The notes under the pieces were generated by a model. It was not told where the DNA came from. It did no database searches and worked only from the letters and a program-made list of their open reading frames with translations. Positions 1 to 7,889 of a stretch of 64,000 nucleotides of DNA are shown here, piece by piece. This DNA is from Roseateles sp. XES5. GTDB taxonomy: Bacteria > Pseudomonadota > Alphaproteobacteria > Rhizobiales > Rhizobiaceae. How positions within the stretch are numbered: position 1 is the first letter of the stretch; every line of letters starts with the position of its first letter. The position numbers and the translations under genes are program-made. Where the stretch lies: NCBI RefSeq assembly GCF_020535545.1, contig NZ_CP084752.1:3065501-3129500 (forward strand). Reading direction: 5' to 3'.

Positions 1-801
1 AGCCGCATCCCGGTGCCGGTCGATGGCCCGTTCCGGCCGGAGAAGGAGGCGCATCCGCTCTTCGTGCTTTCCTCCTATCAATGGCAGATGAGTGCGACGC
101 CTCTGTTGCGGCGCCAGCTTTCGCAGACGGCGCGTTATCGCACGGCCATGGCCGGTATCGAATCGGGCAGCTGGCTGCTCGCCGAGGCGAGCCTGCTCGA
201 CGGCCATTCGGTGACGATCCATTGGGAGGACATGGAGGAATTCGCCTCGCGCTATCCGCAGATCGCCGTGATGCGTGAGCGTTTCGTCATCGACGGCAAA
301 CGGCTGACGACCGGCGGCTCGCTGCCGACGCTCGACCTGATGCTGGAGATCATCCGCCGCCGGCAGGGCTATTCGCTGGCGCTCGAAGTCTCGCGCCTCT
401 TCATCTACGAACACGAGCGCACCGGGGGCCTGCTGCAGGTGCCGGCGCTCGGCAACATGCGAGTCGCAGACCAACGTGTGAGCCAGGCGGTGCGGCTGAT
501 GGAAGAGACGGTGGATGCGCCGTTGACGCTGGCGCGGCTCGCCAGGCGCGTGGGCATCAGCGCGCGGCATTTGCAGGACCTCTTCCAGGAAACCATGGGT
601 GTCGCCCCGCACCAGCACTATCTGGCGCTGCGCCTCAATGCCGCCCGGCGCAAGGTGATCGAGACCAGGGCGGAATTCGCCGACATCGCCGCGCTCACCG
701 GTTTCAATTCGTCCTCCGCCTTCTCCCGCAGCTACCGCGCGCATTACCACGAAAGCCCGACGGAGACGCGGCGGCGGCTGCGGACCGGGGCCAAGACTTA
801 G
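1..801 (+). CDS. AraC/GlxA-type transcriptional regulator (5' truncated by window)
   Basis: The reading frame is open from base 1, so the first in-window GTG (base 13) is probably not the true start; 266 residues are visible. The N-terminal part resembles the DJ-1/PfpI-like ligand domain of GlxA/GbdR/CdhR regulators. The last ~100 residues form an AraC double helix-turn-helix (LARLARRVGISARHLQDLF, then the second helix near FNSSSAFSRSYRAHY). Relatives often control choline, betaine, carnitine or other quaternary-amine catabolism. It ends about 100 bp from the convergent LysR gene. A link to the trimethylamine-releasing operon next door is only inference. Confidence 0.85.
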   Translation, partial: SRIPVPVDGPFRPEKEAHPLFVLSSYQWQMSATPLLRRQLSQTARYRTAMAGIESGSWLLAEASLLDGHSVTIHWEDMEEFASRYPQIAVMRERFVIDGKRLTTGGSLPTLDLMLEIIRRRQGYSLALEVSRLFIYEHERTGGLLQVPALGNMRVADQRVSQAVRLMEETVDAPLTLARLARRVGISARHLQDLFQETMGVAPHQHYLALRLNAARRKVIETRAEFADIAALTGFNSSSAFSRSYRAHYHESPTETRRRLRTGAKT

Positions 802-900
802 GTCGAGTCCGGTGAATTGAGGTACGGCGGAGCTGCGCCCGCCTCTTGTCTTGTCGCACTGTCCGACGCCTAAGCGGTGCCGCCTCGGCTGGACATGTTC

Positions 901-2064
901 CTAAGCCTTCGAGAGGAGCGCCAGCATGGTCTCAGCCGCCTGCCGGGAGAGGGCGTCGCGCGGCCAGACGAGGCTGAGCGACTGCTGGTAGGCGGCATCG
1001 AGCGGCAGCAGCGTCGGCGGCGGCGCGATGTTGGCGACGGAGTGCTCCGGCAGCACCGAGAGATGGCCGTGGTCCAGCACGAGGTTGATGATGACGGGGA
1101 TCGAATCGACCTCGACCAGCGTCAGCCGGGCACGGTCGGCAGGTGACAGCGCGGCTTCCAGAAAACGATCCGTCATCTGGCGCAGACCGCTGCGCGGGCT
1201 GGGAACCGCGATGGGATAGCGCCGCAACAGGGCGGCGATATCCTGCCGTTCGGCCTCTTCGAGCGCGCGCGGGGCGGCGAGGGCGAGTTGCGAGCGGCCG
1301 ATCAACTGGCCGTCGAATTCGGCGGGATAGCGATCCGTATCGAGCAGGATCAGGTCGAAGCGGCGGGTTTTCAGGCCGGAGACGAGATCGTCCGCGGTGG
1401 TGGAGGAGAGGAACAGCGGCTGGCGGGGCCGGGCCGCGCGCCATTTGACCGCAAGGCGCGCCAGCAGGGCGGCGATCTCGCTTTCATGGCCGAAGGGAAT
1501 GACGGTGCCGAGCCGCCACGTCGCGGCGGAGCGGCGAAACCGCTCGGCCGAGGCGGCAGAGAGCGCCTCCCAGGCTGTGCCGATGCGCTCGGCAAGGGCG
1601 AGCGCCTCGAGGCCGGCCGGCGTGCAGCTTATGCCGGCCGCCGACCGGGCGAGCAGCTTGCAGCCGATGGTCTGCTCCAGATGCGTGAGCTGGCGGGTGA
1701 GTTGCGGCTGGCCGAGGCCGAGATTTTTGGCGGCCGCATTGATGCTGCCGGCTCTTGCGGCGGCGGCGAAGCGGGCGAGGGCGGGAAGCGGGATGGCAGG
1801 CACCGTTGCCGCGCCGGTCCCCAGGGCGGCGAGCGCGGTGGCGGCGTGGGCGATCTCGGCAAAGCGCGGCAGGCGCGCCTCGGCCTCCAGCGTCGGAACG
1901 AGTGCCTGCCCGTCGCGGCGCACCAGCGGCACGGAAAGCACGGCCTCGACCCGGCGAAGCGCCGCGCTGGCGCTGGAGGCGGGCCGGCCGGCAGCGGCGG
2001 CCGCCCTGCGGATGCCGCGTTCTTCGAGAATGCTGTGCACAAGGCAAAGGGTGGAGAGATCCAC
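901..2064 (-). CDS. LysR-family regulator with two tandem N-terminal winged-helix domains
   Basis: 387 residues, longer than the usual ~300. Residues 1-60 form one LysR-type helix-turn-helix (MDLSTLCLVHSILEERG, ending VPLVRRDGQALVPTLEA). Residues ~91-155 form a second, better preserved one (LARFAAAARAGSINAAAKNL, then QPQLTRQLTHLEQTIGCKLL). The LysR effector-binding domain follows (SSTTADDLVSG, later VDSIPVIINLVLDHGHLSVLPE). It is divergent from the ergothionase gene with a 156-bp gap, the classic layout for a LysR regulator of the neighbouring operon. The inducer would plausibly be ergothioneine or thiourocanate (inference). The start at 2064 opens directly on the first domain. Confidence 0.88.
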   Translation of the reverse strand: MDLSTLCLVHSILEERGIRRAAAAAGRPASSASAALRRVEAVLSVPLVRRDGQALVPTLEAEARLPRFAEIAHAATALAALGTGAATVPAIPLPALARFAAAARAGSINAAAKNLGLGQPQLTRQLTHLEQTIGCKLLARSAAGISCTPAGLEALALAERIGTAWEALSAASAERFRRSAATWRLGTVIPFGHESEIAALLARLAVKWRAARPRQPLFLSSTTADDLVSGLKTRRFDLILLDTDRYPAEFDGQLIGRSQLALAAPRALEEAERQDIAALLRRYPIAVPSPRSGLRQMTDRFLEAALSPADRARLTLVEVDSIPVIINLVLDHGHLSVLPEHSVANIAPPPTLLPLDAAYQQSLSLVWPRDALSRQAAETMLALLSKA

Positions 2065-2220
2065 GGAACGGGCCTTTCGGTTTTTCCGTTCGGCCTATAG
2101 CATGAACCGTACGGCTTTTGGGATATGGGTTCGGCCCGCGTTCCGCATAACATCCACATCAGGATTTACGCCGCTCCGTCACACGTTTGCTGGACCCGCG
2201 CCATAACAGGCTTTTTGAAA
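2065..2220. promoter_or_regulatory. Divergent LysR/ergothionase promoter region
   Basis: This spacer lies between two divergent starts. It holds an 8-bp palindrome CCGTACGG at 2107-2114, next to the LysR start, which could be the core of a LysR operator. No -35/-10 pair could be assigned with confidence. Confidence 0.45.
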
Positions 2221-3759
2221 ATGCTCGCTTCCGCCGATACGCTCTACCTCACCGGTCAACCGCTCGATTTCGCCACGCTGGAGGCGATCGGCACGGGCGC
2301 GCGCCACCCTGTCGCCTGCGAGATCGGCATGGGGCGTGTCGGCACGGCGCGGCATGTGGTGACGGAGCGCCTGGCGACGGGCCTGCCGATCTATGGTGCG
2401 AATACCGGCGTCGGCTCGATGAAGGACAAGCTGTGGACGGCGGACGACCTTGCCGAATTCAACAACAGCCTCGTCAAGGCGCATCACTTCGGCACGGGCG
2501 AGCCCTTCTCTCTGCCCATCGTGCGCAAGGCGATGGCGATCCGCGTCAACACGGCGCTCGGCGGCTATTCCGGCTGCAGCCCGGAACTCATCGACGCCTT
2601 CCTGGCTTTGCTCGAACGGGACATCGTGCCGGTCGTGCGCCGTCACGGCTCGATGGGCTGCGCCGATATCGGCCTGATGGGGCAGGTGGCGGCGGTGCTG
2701 ACGGGCGAGGGCGAAGCCTGGTTCGGCGGCGAGCGCCTGCCGGCGGCCGAAGCGCTCAAGCGCGCCGGCCTTGCGCCCTATCGCATGCAGCCGCGCGATG
2801 CGCTGGCCGCGCTCAGCGTCAATGCCATTTCCCATGCCGCCGCCGCCAATGTGGTGCGCGAGGCGGCCAAGGCGATCCGCAACCTCATGGTGACGGGCGT
2901 GCTCTCCTCGCTGGCGCTCGGCGCCTCTGCCGATCCGTGGCGGGTGGCGGCCCGCCTTTCGGCCCATGGCGAGGCGCTGGCCGGCACCTGGTTCGAGGCG
3001 CAGGCGACGTCCGGCCATTGGCCGAAGCCGTCTGCGATCCACGACCCGCTCAGCCTGCGCATGACCGCGCAGGTCTTCGGCGCCTGCCTCGATACGCTGA
3101 TGAATGCCGCCGAGCGCATCGTCGAGGCGACGGCGCAGTCGGACGACAACCCGGTCGTGCTCGACAACCACGTCATGGCCTCGGGCGGCTCGCTGCCGCT
3201 GTCGACCACGCTCTATGTCGAGGCGGCGCAGACGGGCTTTGCCCATCTTGCGCGCAACGTGCTGAACCGCTGCGTGCTGCTCGCCAACGGCGTGCGCCGC
3301 AACCTGCCGGTCAATCTCGTCGCGCCCGGCGAGGCGGCGACGGGCTTCGGACCGCTGCTGAAACTTGCCGTGGAACTCTACATGCGCATCCAGTCGCTGG
3401 CCGTGCCGATCTCGGCGCAATCCATCGTCGTGGCCGGCGGTCTGGAAGAGGAGGCGACCTTCCTGCCGCTCATCGTCGAACGCATGGAAAGCCAGGTGCG
3501 TGATCTGCGCCAGCTCGCCGCGCTCGAAGCCATGCTGTCCTCGCAGGCGATCGATCTTGTCGGCGACAATGCCGAGGGCGTCGCGGCCATCGCCTATCAG
3601 CGCACGCGGGCGATCAGCCCCTTCTACCGCAAGGACAGGCCGCTTTCCGCCGAGATCGAGGCGCTCGACCGCGACCTTGCCAGCCCCGAGGCGCTTGCCG
3701 CCTTCGTCGATGCCGCGCCCATGGCGGGTTTCGACGCCTTCTTTGCTCTCAAGTCCTGA
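2221..3759 (+). CDS. Probable ergothionase (ergothioneine trimethylamine-lyase), HAL/PAL superfamily
   Basis: 512 residues with the HAL/PAL fold: the Tyr-loop (IYGANTGVGSMKD), NNSLVKAHHFGTGE, GGYSGCSPELIDAFLALLE and QSDDNPVVLDN. The ASG triad that cyclises to the MIO cofactor in histidine/phenylalanine ammonia-lyases is absent: the site reads GSMGCADIGLMGQ, with C147-A148-D149. Ergothionases are HAL homologues that work without MIO because trimethylamine is already a good leaving group, so the loss fits that role and argues against HutH. Expected reaction: ergothioneine to thiourocanate plus trimethylamine. The next genes encode the remaining four steps. The ATG at 2221 is chosen because family homology begins here; an earlier ATG at 2125 would add 32 unrelated residues. 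Main alternative: another MIO-less lyase acting on a betaine. Confidence 0.8.
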   Translation: MLASADTLYLTGQPLDFATLEAIGTGARHPVACEIGMGRVGTARHVVTERLATGLPIYGANTGVGSMKDKLWTADDLAEFNNSLVKAHHFGTGEPFSLPIVRKAMAIRVNTALGGYSGCSPELIDAFLALLERDIVPVVRRHGSMGCADIGLMGQVAAVLTGEGEAWFGGERLPAAEALKRAGLAPYRMQPRDALAALSVNAISHAAAANVVREAAKAIRNLMVTGVLSSLALGASADPWRVAARLSAHGEALAGTWFEAQATSGHWPKPSAIHDPLSLRMTAQVFGACLDTLMNAAERIVEATAQSDDNPVVLDNHVMASGGSLPLSTTLYVEAAQTGFAHLARNVLNRCVLLANGVRRNLPVNLVAPGEAATGFGPLLKLAVELYMRIQSLAVPISAQSIVVAGGLEEEATFLPLIVERMESQVRDLRQLAALEAMLSSQAIDLVGDNAEGVAAIAYQRTRAISPFYRKDRPLSAEIEALDRDLASPEALAAFVDAAPMAGFDAFFALKS

Positions 3760-3770
3760 CGGAGACCATC

Positions 3771-5150
3771 ATGGCCGATTTCGATCTCGTTCTGAAAGGG
3801 ACCGTGGTTCTTGCGGACCGCATCGTGGATGGCGGGCATGTCGCCGTGCGCGACGGCAAGGTGGTGCATGTCGGCCAGGGCGCGATGCCCGCGGCGAAGG
3901 AGCGGCACGATCTCTCCGGCGCGCTGATCCTGCCGGGCGCCATCGATGCGCAGGTGCATTCGCTCTCGCAGAAGAACCAGGAGGATTTCATCTGGTCGAC
4001 GCGCTCGGCGGCAGCGGGCGGCGTCACCACCATCGTCGACATGCCTTATGACGAGGGCAACCTCGTCTGCTCGGCCGAGGCCGTGAAGATCAAGGTCGAT
4101 CATGCCTCGCCGCAGGCGCGCGTCGATTTCGCGCTCTACGGCACGGTCGACCCCGAGGAGGGACCGGCGCGTATCGGCGAGATGGTCGAGGCGGGCGTCG
4201 CGGCCTTCAAGTTCTCCACCTTCGGCACGGATCCGAAGCGGTTCCCGCGCATTCCTGCGGCGCTGCTGGAGGATTGCTTCCGCGCCATCGCGCCGACGGG
4301 GCTGGCGGCCGGCGTGCACAACGAGGACGACGAGGCGGTGCGCGCGGCGATTGCCAAGGTGAAGGCGGCCGGTATCACCGATTACCGCGCCCATGGCCTC
4401 TCCCGTCCGCCGATGACGGAGCTGCTCGCCTCCAACCAGATCTACGAAACCGGCGCCGAGACCGGCTGCCCGGCTCATGTGGTGCATTGCTCGCTCGGCC
4501 GCGGCTACGAGATCGCCGCCGCCTACCGGGCGCAGGGGCACCGCGCCACCATCGAGTGCTGCATCCACTATCTGACCCTCGACGAGGAGAACGACGTGCG
4601 CCGTCTCGGCGGCAAGGCGAAGATCAATCCGCCGATCCGTTCGCGCGCCGAGGTGGAAAAGCTCTGGCGCCACGTCGCCGGGGGCAATGTCACGCTGGTT
4701 TCCACCGACCACGTCAGTTGGTCGGAGGACCGCAAGACCAATCCGGACATGCTGGCCAATGCGTCGGGCGTGCCGGGGCTGGAGGTCATGGTGCCGCTCT
4801 TCGTCAAGGGCGCGCTGGAGCGCGGCATTTCCCTGACGCGCGCCGCCGAGCTGATGACGCTCAACCCGGCGCGGCATTTCCGGCTGGATCATGCCAAGGG
4901 CGCGCTGGAGGCCGGCAAGGACGCCGACATCACCGTGCTGACGCCCGAGCCCTATATCTATGACGCGGCGGCGAGCGGCCACAACGTCGTCGGCTGGTCG
5001 CCCTATAACGGCATCAAACTGCCGTGGCGCGTTTCGGCCATGTATCTGCGCGGCAAGCTCGCTTTCGATGGAAAGGCGGTTCTGGCCGAGCCCGGCGCCG
5101 GCGCTTTCGTGCGGCCGCTGCCGACGCTGGTTTGCGCGGGTGCCCGCTGA
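3771..5150 (+). CDS. Dihydropyrimidinase/hydantoinase-type amidohydrolase (hydantoin-5-propionate hydrolase candidate)
   Basis: 459 residues of the cyclic-amidohydrolase superfamily. The family features are the N-terminal beta domain, metal site 1 at LPGAIDAQVHS, the carboxylated-lysine candidate K147 (AAFKFSTFG), His at GVHNEDDE and at HVVHCSLGRG, and Asp at VSTDHVSW. The usual HxH of metal site 1 is Q61-V-H63. In context it would open hydantoin-5-propionate to N-carbamoyl-L-glutamate. It starts 11 bp after the lyase gene, and its TGA overlaps the next ATG by one base, implying co-translation. An allantoinase is less likely because no other purine genes are present. Confidence 0.82.
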   Translation: MADFDLVLKGTVVLADRIVDGGHVAVRDGKVVHVGQGAMPAAKERHDLSGALILPGAIDAQVHSLSQKNQEDFIWSTRSAAAGGVTTIVDMPYDEGNLVCSAEAVKIKVDHASPQARVDFALYGTVDPEEGPARIGEMVEAGVAAFKFSTFGTDPKRFPRIPAALLEDCFRAIAPTGLAAGVHNEDDEAVRAAIAKVKAAGITDYRAHGLSRPPMTELLASNQIYETGAETGCPAHVVHCSLGRGYEIAAAYRAQGHRATIECCIHYLTLDEENDVRRLGGKAKINPPIRSRAEVEKLWRHVAGGNVTLVSTDHVSWSEDRKTNPDMLANASGVPGLEVMVPLFVKGALERGISLTRAAELMTLNPARHFRLDHAKGALEAGKDADITVLTPEPYIYDAAASGHNVVGWSPYNGIKLPWRVSAMYLRGKLAFDGKAVLAEPGAGAFVRPLPTLVCAGAR

Positions 5151-6427
5151 TGGCCCGCGCCAGCAATCTGCCGGTCGATCCCGCCCGCATCGCGGATGTG
5201 ATCGATGGCCTCGCCGCGCTCACCGAGCCCGGCCGGCCCTATACGCGGCGCGCCTTTACCGCTCTGTTCCCGGCGGGGCGGGATTTTCTTCGCGACAGGT
5301 TTCAGGCCGCGGGGCTTGAAACGCGCATCGACGCGGCGGGCAATCTCGTCGCGCGTCGGCCGGGTCGAAAGCCCGGTCTCGGCACGATCATGCTCGGCTC
5401 GCACTCCGACACGGTGCCGGACGGCGGGCGTTACGACGGCATTGCCGGCGTCGCCGTGGCGCTGGAAGTGGTCCGGTCGCTTGCCGACCGGGGCATCGAC
5501 CTCGACCATGACCTGGAAGTCGTCGATTTCCTCGCCGAAGAGGTCTCGATCTTCGGCGTCTCCTGCATCGGCAGCCGCGGCATGGCCGGCGTGTTGCCGG
5601 CGGAGTGGCTGTCCCGGGAGAGCGGCGGGCTGACGCTGGAGCAGGGCATTCGCGATGCCGGCGGCGATCCGGCGCGCATCGCGGTCGAGGCGCGCAAGGA
5701 TATCGCGGCCTTCCTCGAACTGCATATCGAGCAGGGGCCGGTGCTGGAGACGGAGAAGCGCGATATCGGCGTCGTCACGGCGATTGCCGGCATCACCCGC
5801 ATCGAGATCGTCGTCGAGGGCCGGGCGGACCATGCCGGCACGACGCCGATGGGCAGCCGCGCCGATGCGCTGGCCGCCGCGGCGCGGCTGGTGACCGGCA
5901 TCGAGGCGCTGGCGACGTCGCTTTCCAAGGGACCGGCGCATTTCACCGCGACGGTGGGTGAGTTCTCCATCGAACCGAATGCGGCCAATGTCGTGCCGTC
6001 CCGCGCCCGCCTGCTGATCGACGCGCGGGCGGAGGAGCGGGCGACGATGGACGGCTTTGCGGCTTCCGTCGAACGCATGGCGGAAGCAGTCGCGCATGAG
6101 ACGGGCACGCGCATCGCCGCGCCACGTCGCATCTCGGACAACATGCCGACGCCGGGCGATGCGCTGCTGCTCGACGTGCTGGACGCGGCCTGCGAGACGG
6201 CGGGCGCCAGCCATCGGCGCATGGCCTCCGGTGCGGGGCATGACACGGCCTTCATGGCGAAGGTGACGCGCGCGGCGATGATCTTCGTGCCCTGCCTTGG
6301 CGGGCGCAGCCACGCGCCGGAGGAATTCGCCGAGACCGACGACATCGCGCTCGGAGCGGCGGTGCTTCTTCATGCAGTGATTCAACTCGACGAGAAACTT
6401 CAGAAAGCGATTCAGGAGGGCGCCTAA
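5150..6427 (+). CDS. M20-family N-carbamoyl-amino-acid hydrolase (N-carbamoyl-glutamate amidohydrolase candidate)
   Basis: 425 residues of the M20 AtzC/HyuC/AllC-type amidases. Metal ligands are visible in order: H85 (GSHSDTVPDGG), D96 (RYDGIAG), E130-E131 (DFLAEEVSIFG), H192 (LHIEQGPVLE) and a late His (GAGHDTAFMA). Family members cleave N-carbamoyl amino acids to the amino acid, CO2 and NH3. Here the expected product is L-glutamate, the last step of ergothioneine breakdown. Start and stop each overlap the neighbouring gene by one base (TGATG at 5148-5152, TAATG at 6425-6429). Allantoate amidohydrolase is the alternative on fold alone. Confidence 0.83.
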   Translation: MARASNLPVDPARIADVIDGLAALTEPGRPYTRRAFTALFPAGRDFLRDRFQAAGLETRIDAAGNLVARRPGRKPGLGTIMLGSHSDTVPDGGRYDGIAGVAVALEVVRSLADRGIDLDHDLEVVDFLAEEVSIFGVSCIGSRGMAGVLPAEWLSRESGGLTLEQGIRDAGGDPARIAVEARKDIAAFLELHIEQGPVLETEKRDIGVVTAIAGITRIEIVVEGRADHAGTTPMGSRADALAAAARLVTGIEALATSLSKGPAHFTATVGEFSIEPNAANVVPSRARLLIDARAEERATMDGFAASVERMAEAVAHETGTRIAAPRRISDNMPTPGDALLLDVLDAACETAGASHRRMASGAGHDTAFMAKVTRAAMIFVPCLGGRSHAPEEFAETDDIALGAAVLLHAVIQLDEKLQKAIQEGA

Positions 6428-7518
6428 TGGGCCGGATTCTAAAGGAAAAAGACGTCGAGGCGGCGGTCAAGGGCGGCTCGGTCTATGCCGCCGGCGGCGG
6501 CGGTTGGGCCGACCACGGGCGCATGCTCGGCTATGCGGCGGTTTCCATCGGCAAGCCGGAGCTGGTTTCGATCGACGAGCTTTCGGACGATGACTGGGTG
6601 GCGACGGCCGCGGCCATCGGCGCGCCGGCCTCGACCACGCCCTGGGAAATGCGCGGCGTCGATTATGTGAAGGCCGTGGAGCTTTTGCAGGAGGCGCTGG
6701 GTGAAAAGGTCTCGGCGCTGATGGTGGGGCAGAACGGCAAGTCCTCGACGCTGAACGGCTGGCTGCCCTCCGCCATCCTCGGCACCAAGGTGCTCGACGC
6801 CGTCGGCGATATGCGCGCGCATCCGACCGGCGACATGGGCTCCATCGGCATGGCCGGCTCGCCCGAGCAGATGATCCAGACGGCCGTTGGCGGCAATCGC
6901 GACGAGAACCGCTATATCGAACTCGTCGTGCGCGGCGCGACGGCGAAGGTCTCGCCGATCCTGCGCACCGCCTCCGACATGTCGGGTGGCTTCATCGCCT
7001 CCTGCCGCAACCCGCTGCGTGCCTCCTATGTGCGCAGGAATGCCGCGCTCGGCGGCATATCGCTTGCCCTGAAACTCGGCGAGGCGATCATCGCGGCGGA
7101 AGGCAAGGGCGGTTCGGCGATCATCGACGCCATGGTCAAGACGACGGGCGGCGCGATCCTCTCCGAAGGCGTCATTACCGACAAGTCGGTGGTCTACACC
7201 AAGGAAGCCTTCGACATCGGCACGGTGACGCTCGGCACGGGCGACAAGGCGACGGTGCTCCATGTGATGAACGAATATATGGCGGTGGAATCGGCCGAGG
7301 GCACGCGCCTTGCCACCTTCCCCGACGTCATCACCACGCTTTCGCCCGAGGGTGAACCGCTCAGCGTCGGCCAACTCGAGGTCGGCATGAGGATCTTCGT
7401 GCTGCATGTGCCGAAGACGATCATTCCGCTGGCCTCCAGCGTGCTCGACCCGACCGTCTATCCGTCGGTCGAAAAGGCGATGGGCATCGATCTCGTCAGC
7501 TACGCGCTGGCCAAATAA
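6427..7518 (+). CDS. DUF917 protein, probable thiohydantoin-propionate desulfhydrase
   Basis: 363 residues, full length for DUF917 (the S-methyl-thiohydantoin-desulfurase-type family), with a glycine-rich N-terminus (YAAGGGGWADHGR), GDMGSIGMAG and a C-terminal VLDPTVYPSVEKAMGIDLV. Members occur beside hydantoinases and carbamoylases. In ergothioneine breakdown, a member removes sulfur from 3-(5-oxo-2-thioxoimidazolidin-4-yl)propionate to give hydantoin-5-propionate and H2S. Its place between the carbamoylase and the hydratase supports that role. No catalytic residue can be assigned by eye. Confidence 0.75.
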   Translation: MGRILKEKDVEAAVKGGSVYAAGGGGWADHGRMLGYAAVSIGKPELVSIDELSDDDWVATAAAIGAPASTTPWEMRGVDYVKAVELLQEALGEKVSALMVGQNGKSSTLNGWLPSAILGTKVLDAVGDMRAHPTGDMGSIGMAGSPEQMIQTAVGGNRDENRYIELVVRGATAKVSPILRTASDMSGGFIASCRNPLRASYVRRNAALGGISLALKLGEAIIAAEGKGGSAIIDAMVKTTGGAILSEGVITDKSVVYTKEAFDIGTVTLGTGDKATVLHVMNEYMAVESAEGTRLATFPDVITTLSPEGEPLSVGQLEVGMRIFVLHVPKTIIPLASSVLDPTVYPSVEKAMGIDLVSYALAK

Positions 7519-7531
7519 CCGGGAGCGGGCG

Positions 7532-7861
7532 ATGGCACGGGACAGGGAACTGGAAGACATCGTCCGCGCCGATCTCGGCCTTCGCGCCGGGCTCTCGGAA
7601 AAGCCCATGTTCGGCGGGCTCGCCTTTCTGCTCGACGGGCACCTCCTGTGCGGCGCGCGCAGGGAGGGCATGCTGGCGCGCCTCGGCAAGGGCAACGATG
7701 CCTGGGCGCTCGCCGTCGACGGCATCGCGCCGATGATCATGGGAGAGCGGGTGATGGAGGGCTGGGTGCGCGCCTCGCCCGAGGCCTGCGCCGACGAGGC
7801 GCTGCGCCGCCGCCTCATCGCCGAGGCCATTGCCTTCGTCGACACGCTGCCACCGAAGTAA
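7532..7861 (+). CDS. Small TfoX N-terminal-domain protein
   Basis: 109 residues matching the stand-alone TfoX_N domain (KPMFGGLAFLLDGHLLCGARREGMLARLG). ATG 7532 follows a GGGAGCGGGCG ribosome-binding stretch 14 bp after the DUF917 stop. The same strand and tight spacing place it in the ergothioneine operon. Its function is unknown. It lacks the TfoX C-terminal domain, so a competence role is not implied, and no enzymatic step is missing from the pathway for it to fill. Confidence 0.75.
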   Translation: MARDRELEDIVRADLGLRAGLSEKPMFGGLAFLLDGHLLCGARREGMLARLGKGNDAWALAVDGIAPMIMGERVMEGWVRASPEACADEALRRRLIAEAIAFVDTLPPK

Positions 7862-7889
7862 CACGATATCTTACGCAAGAGGGACTACC

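Noticed and set aside
2221..3759. Reading this gene as histidine ammonia-lyase hutH
   Set aside because: MIO triad absent and hutI/hutG/hutF absent; the urocanase-like, DUF917, hydantoinase and carbamoylase neighbours fit ergothioneine instead.
2221..3759. Loss of ASG as a sign of a pseudogene
   Set aside because: Frame is full length, other family blocks are kept, and the gene heads a compact operon.
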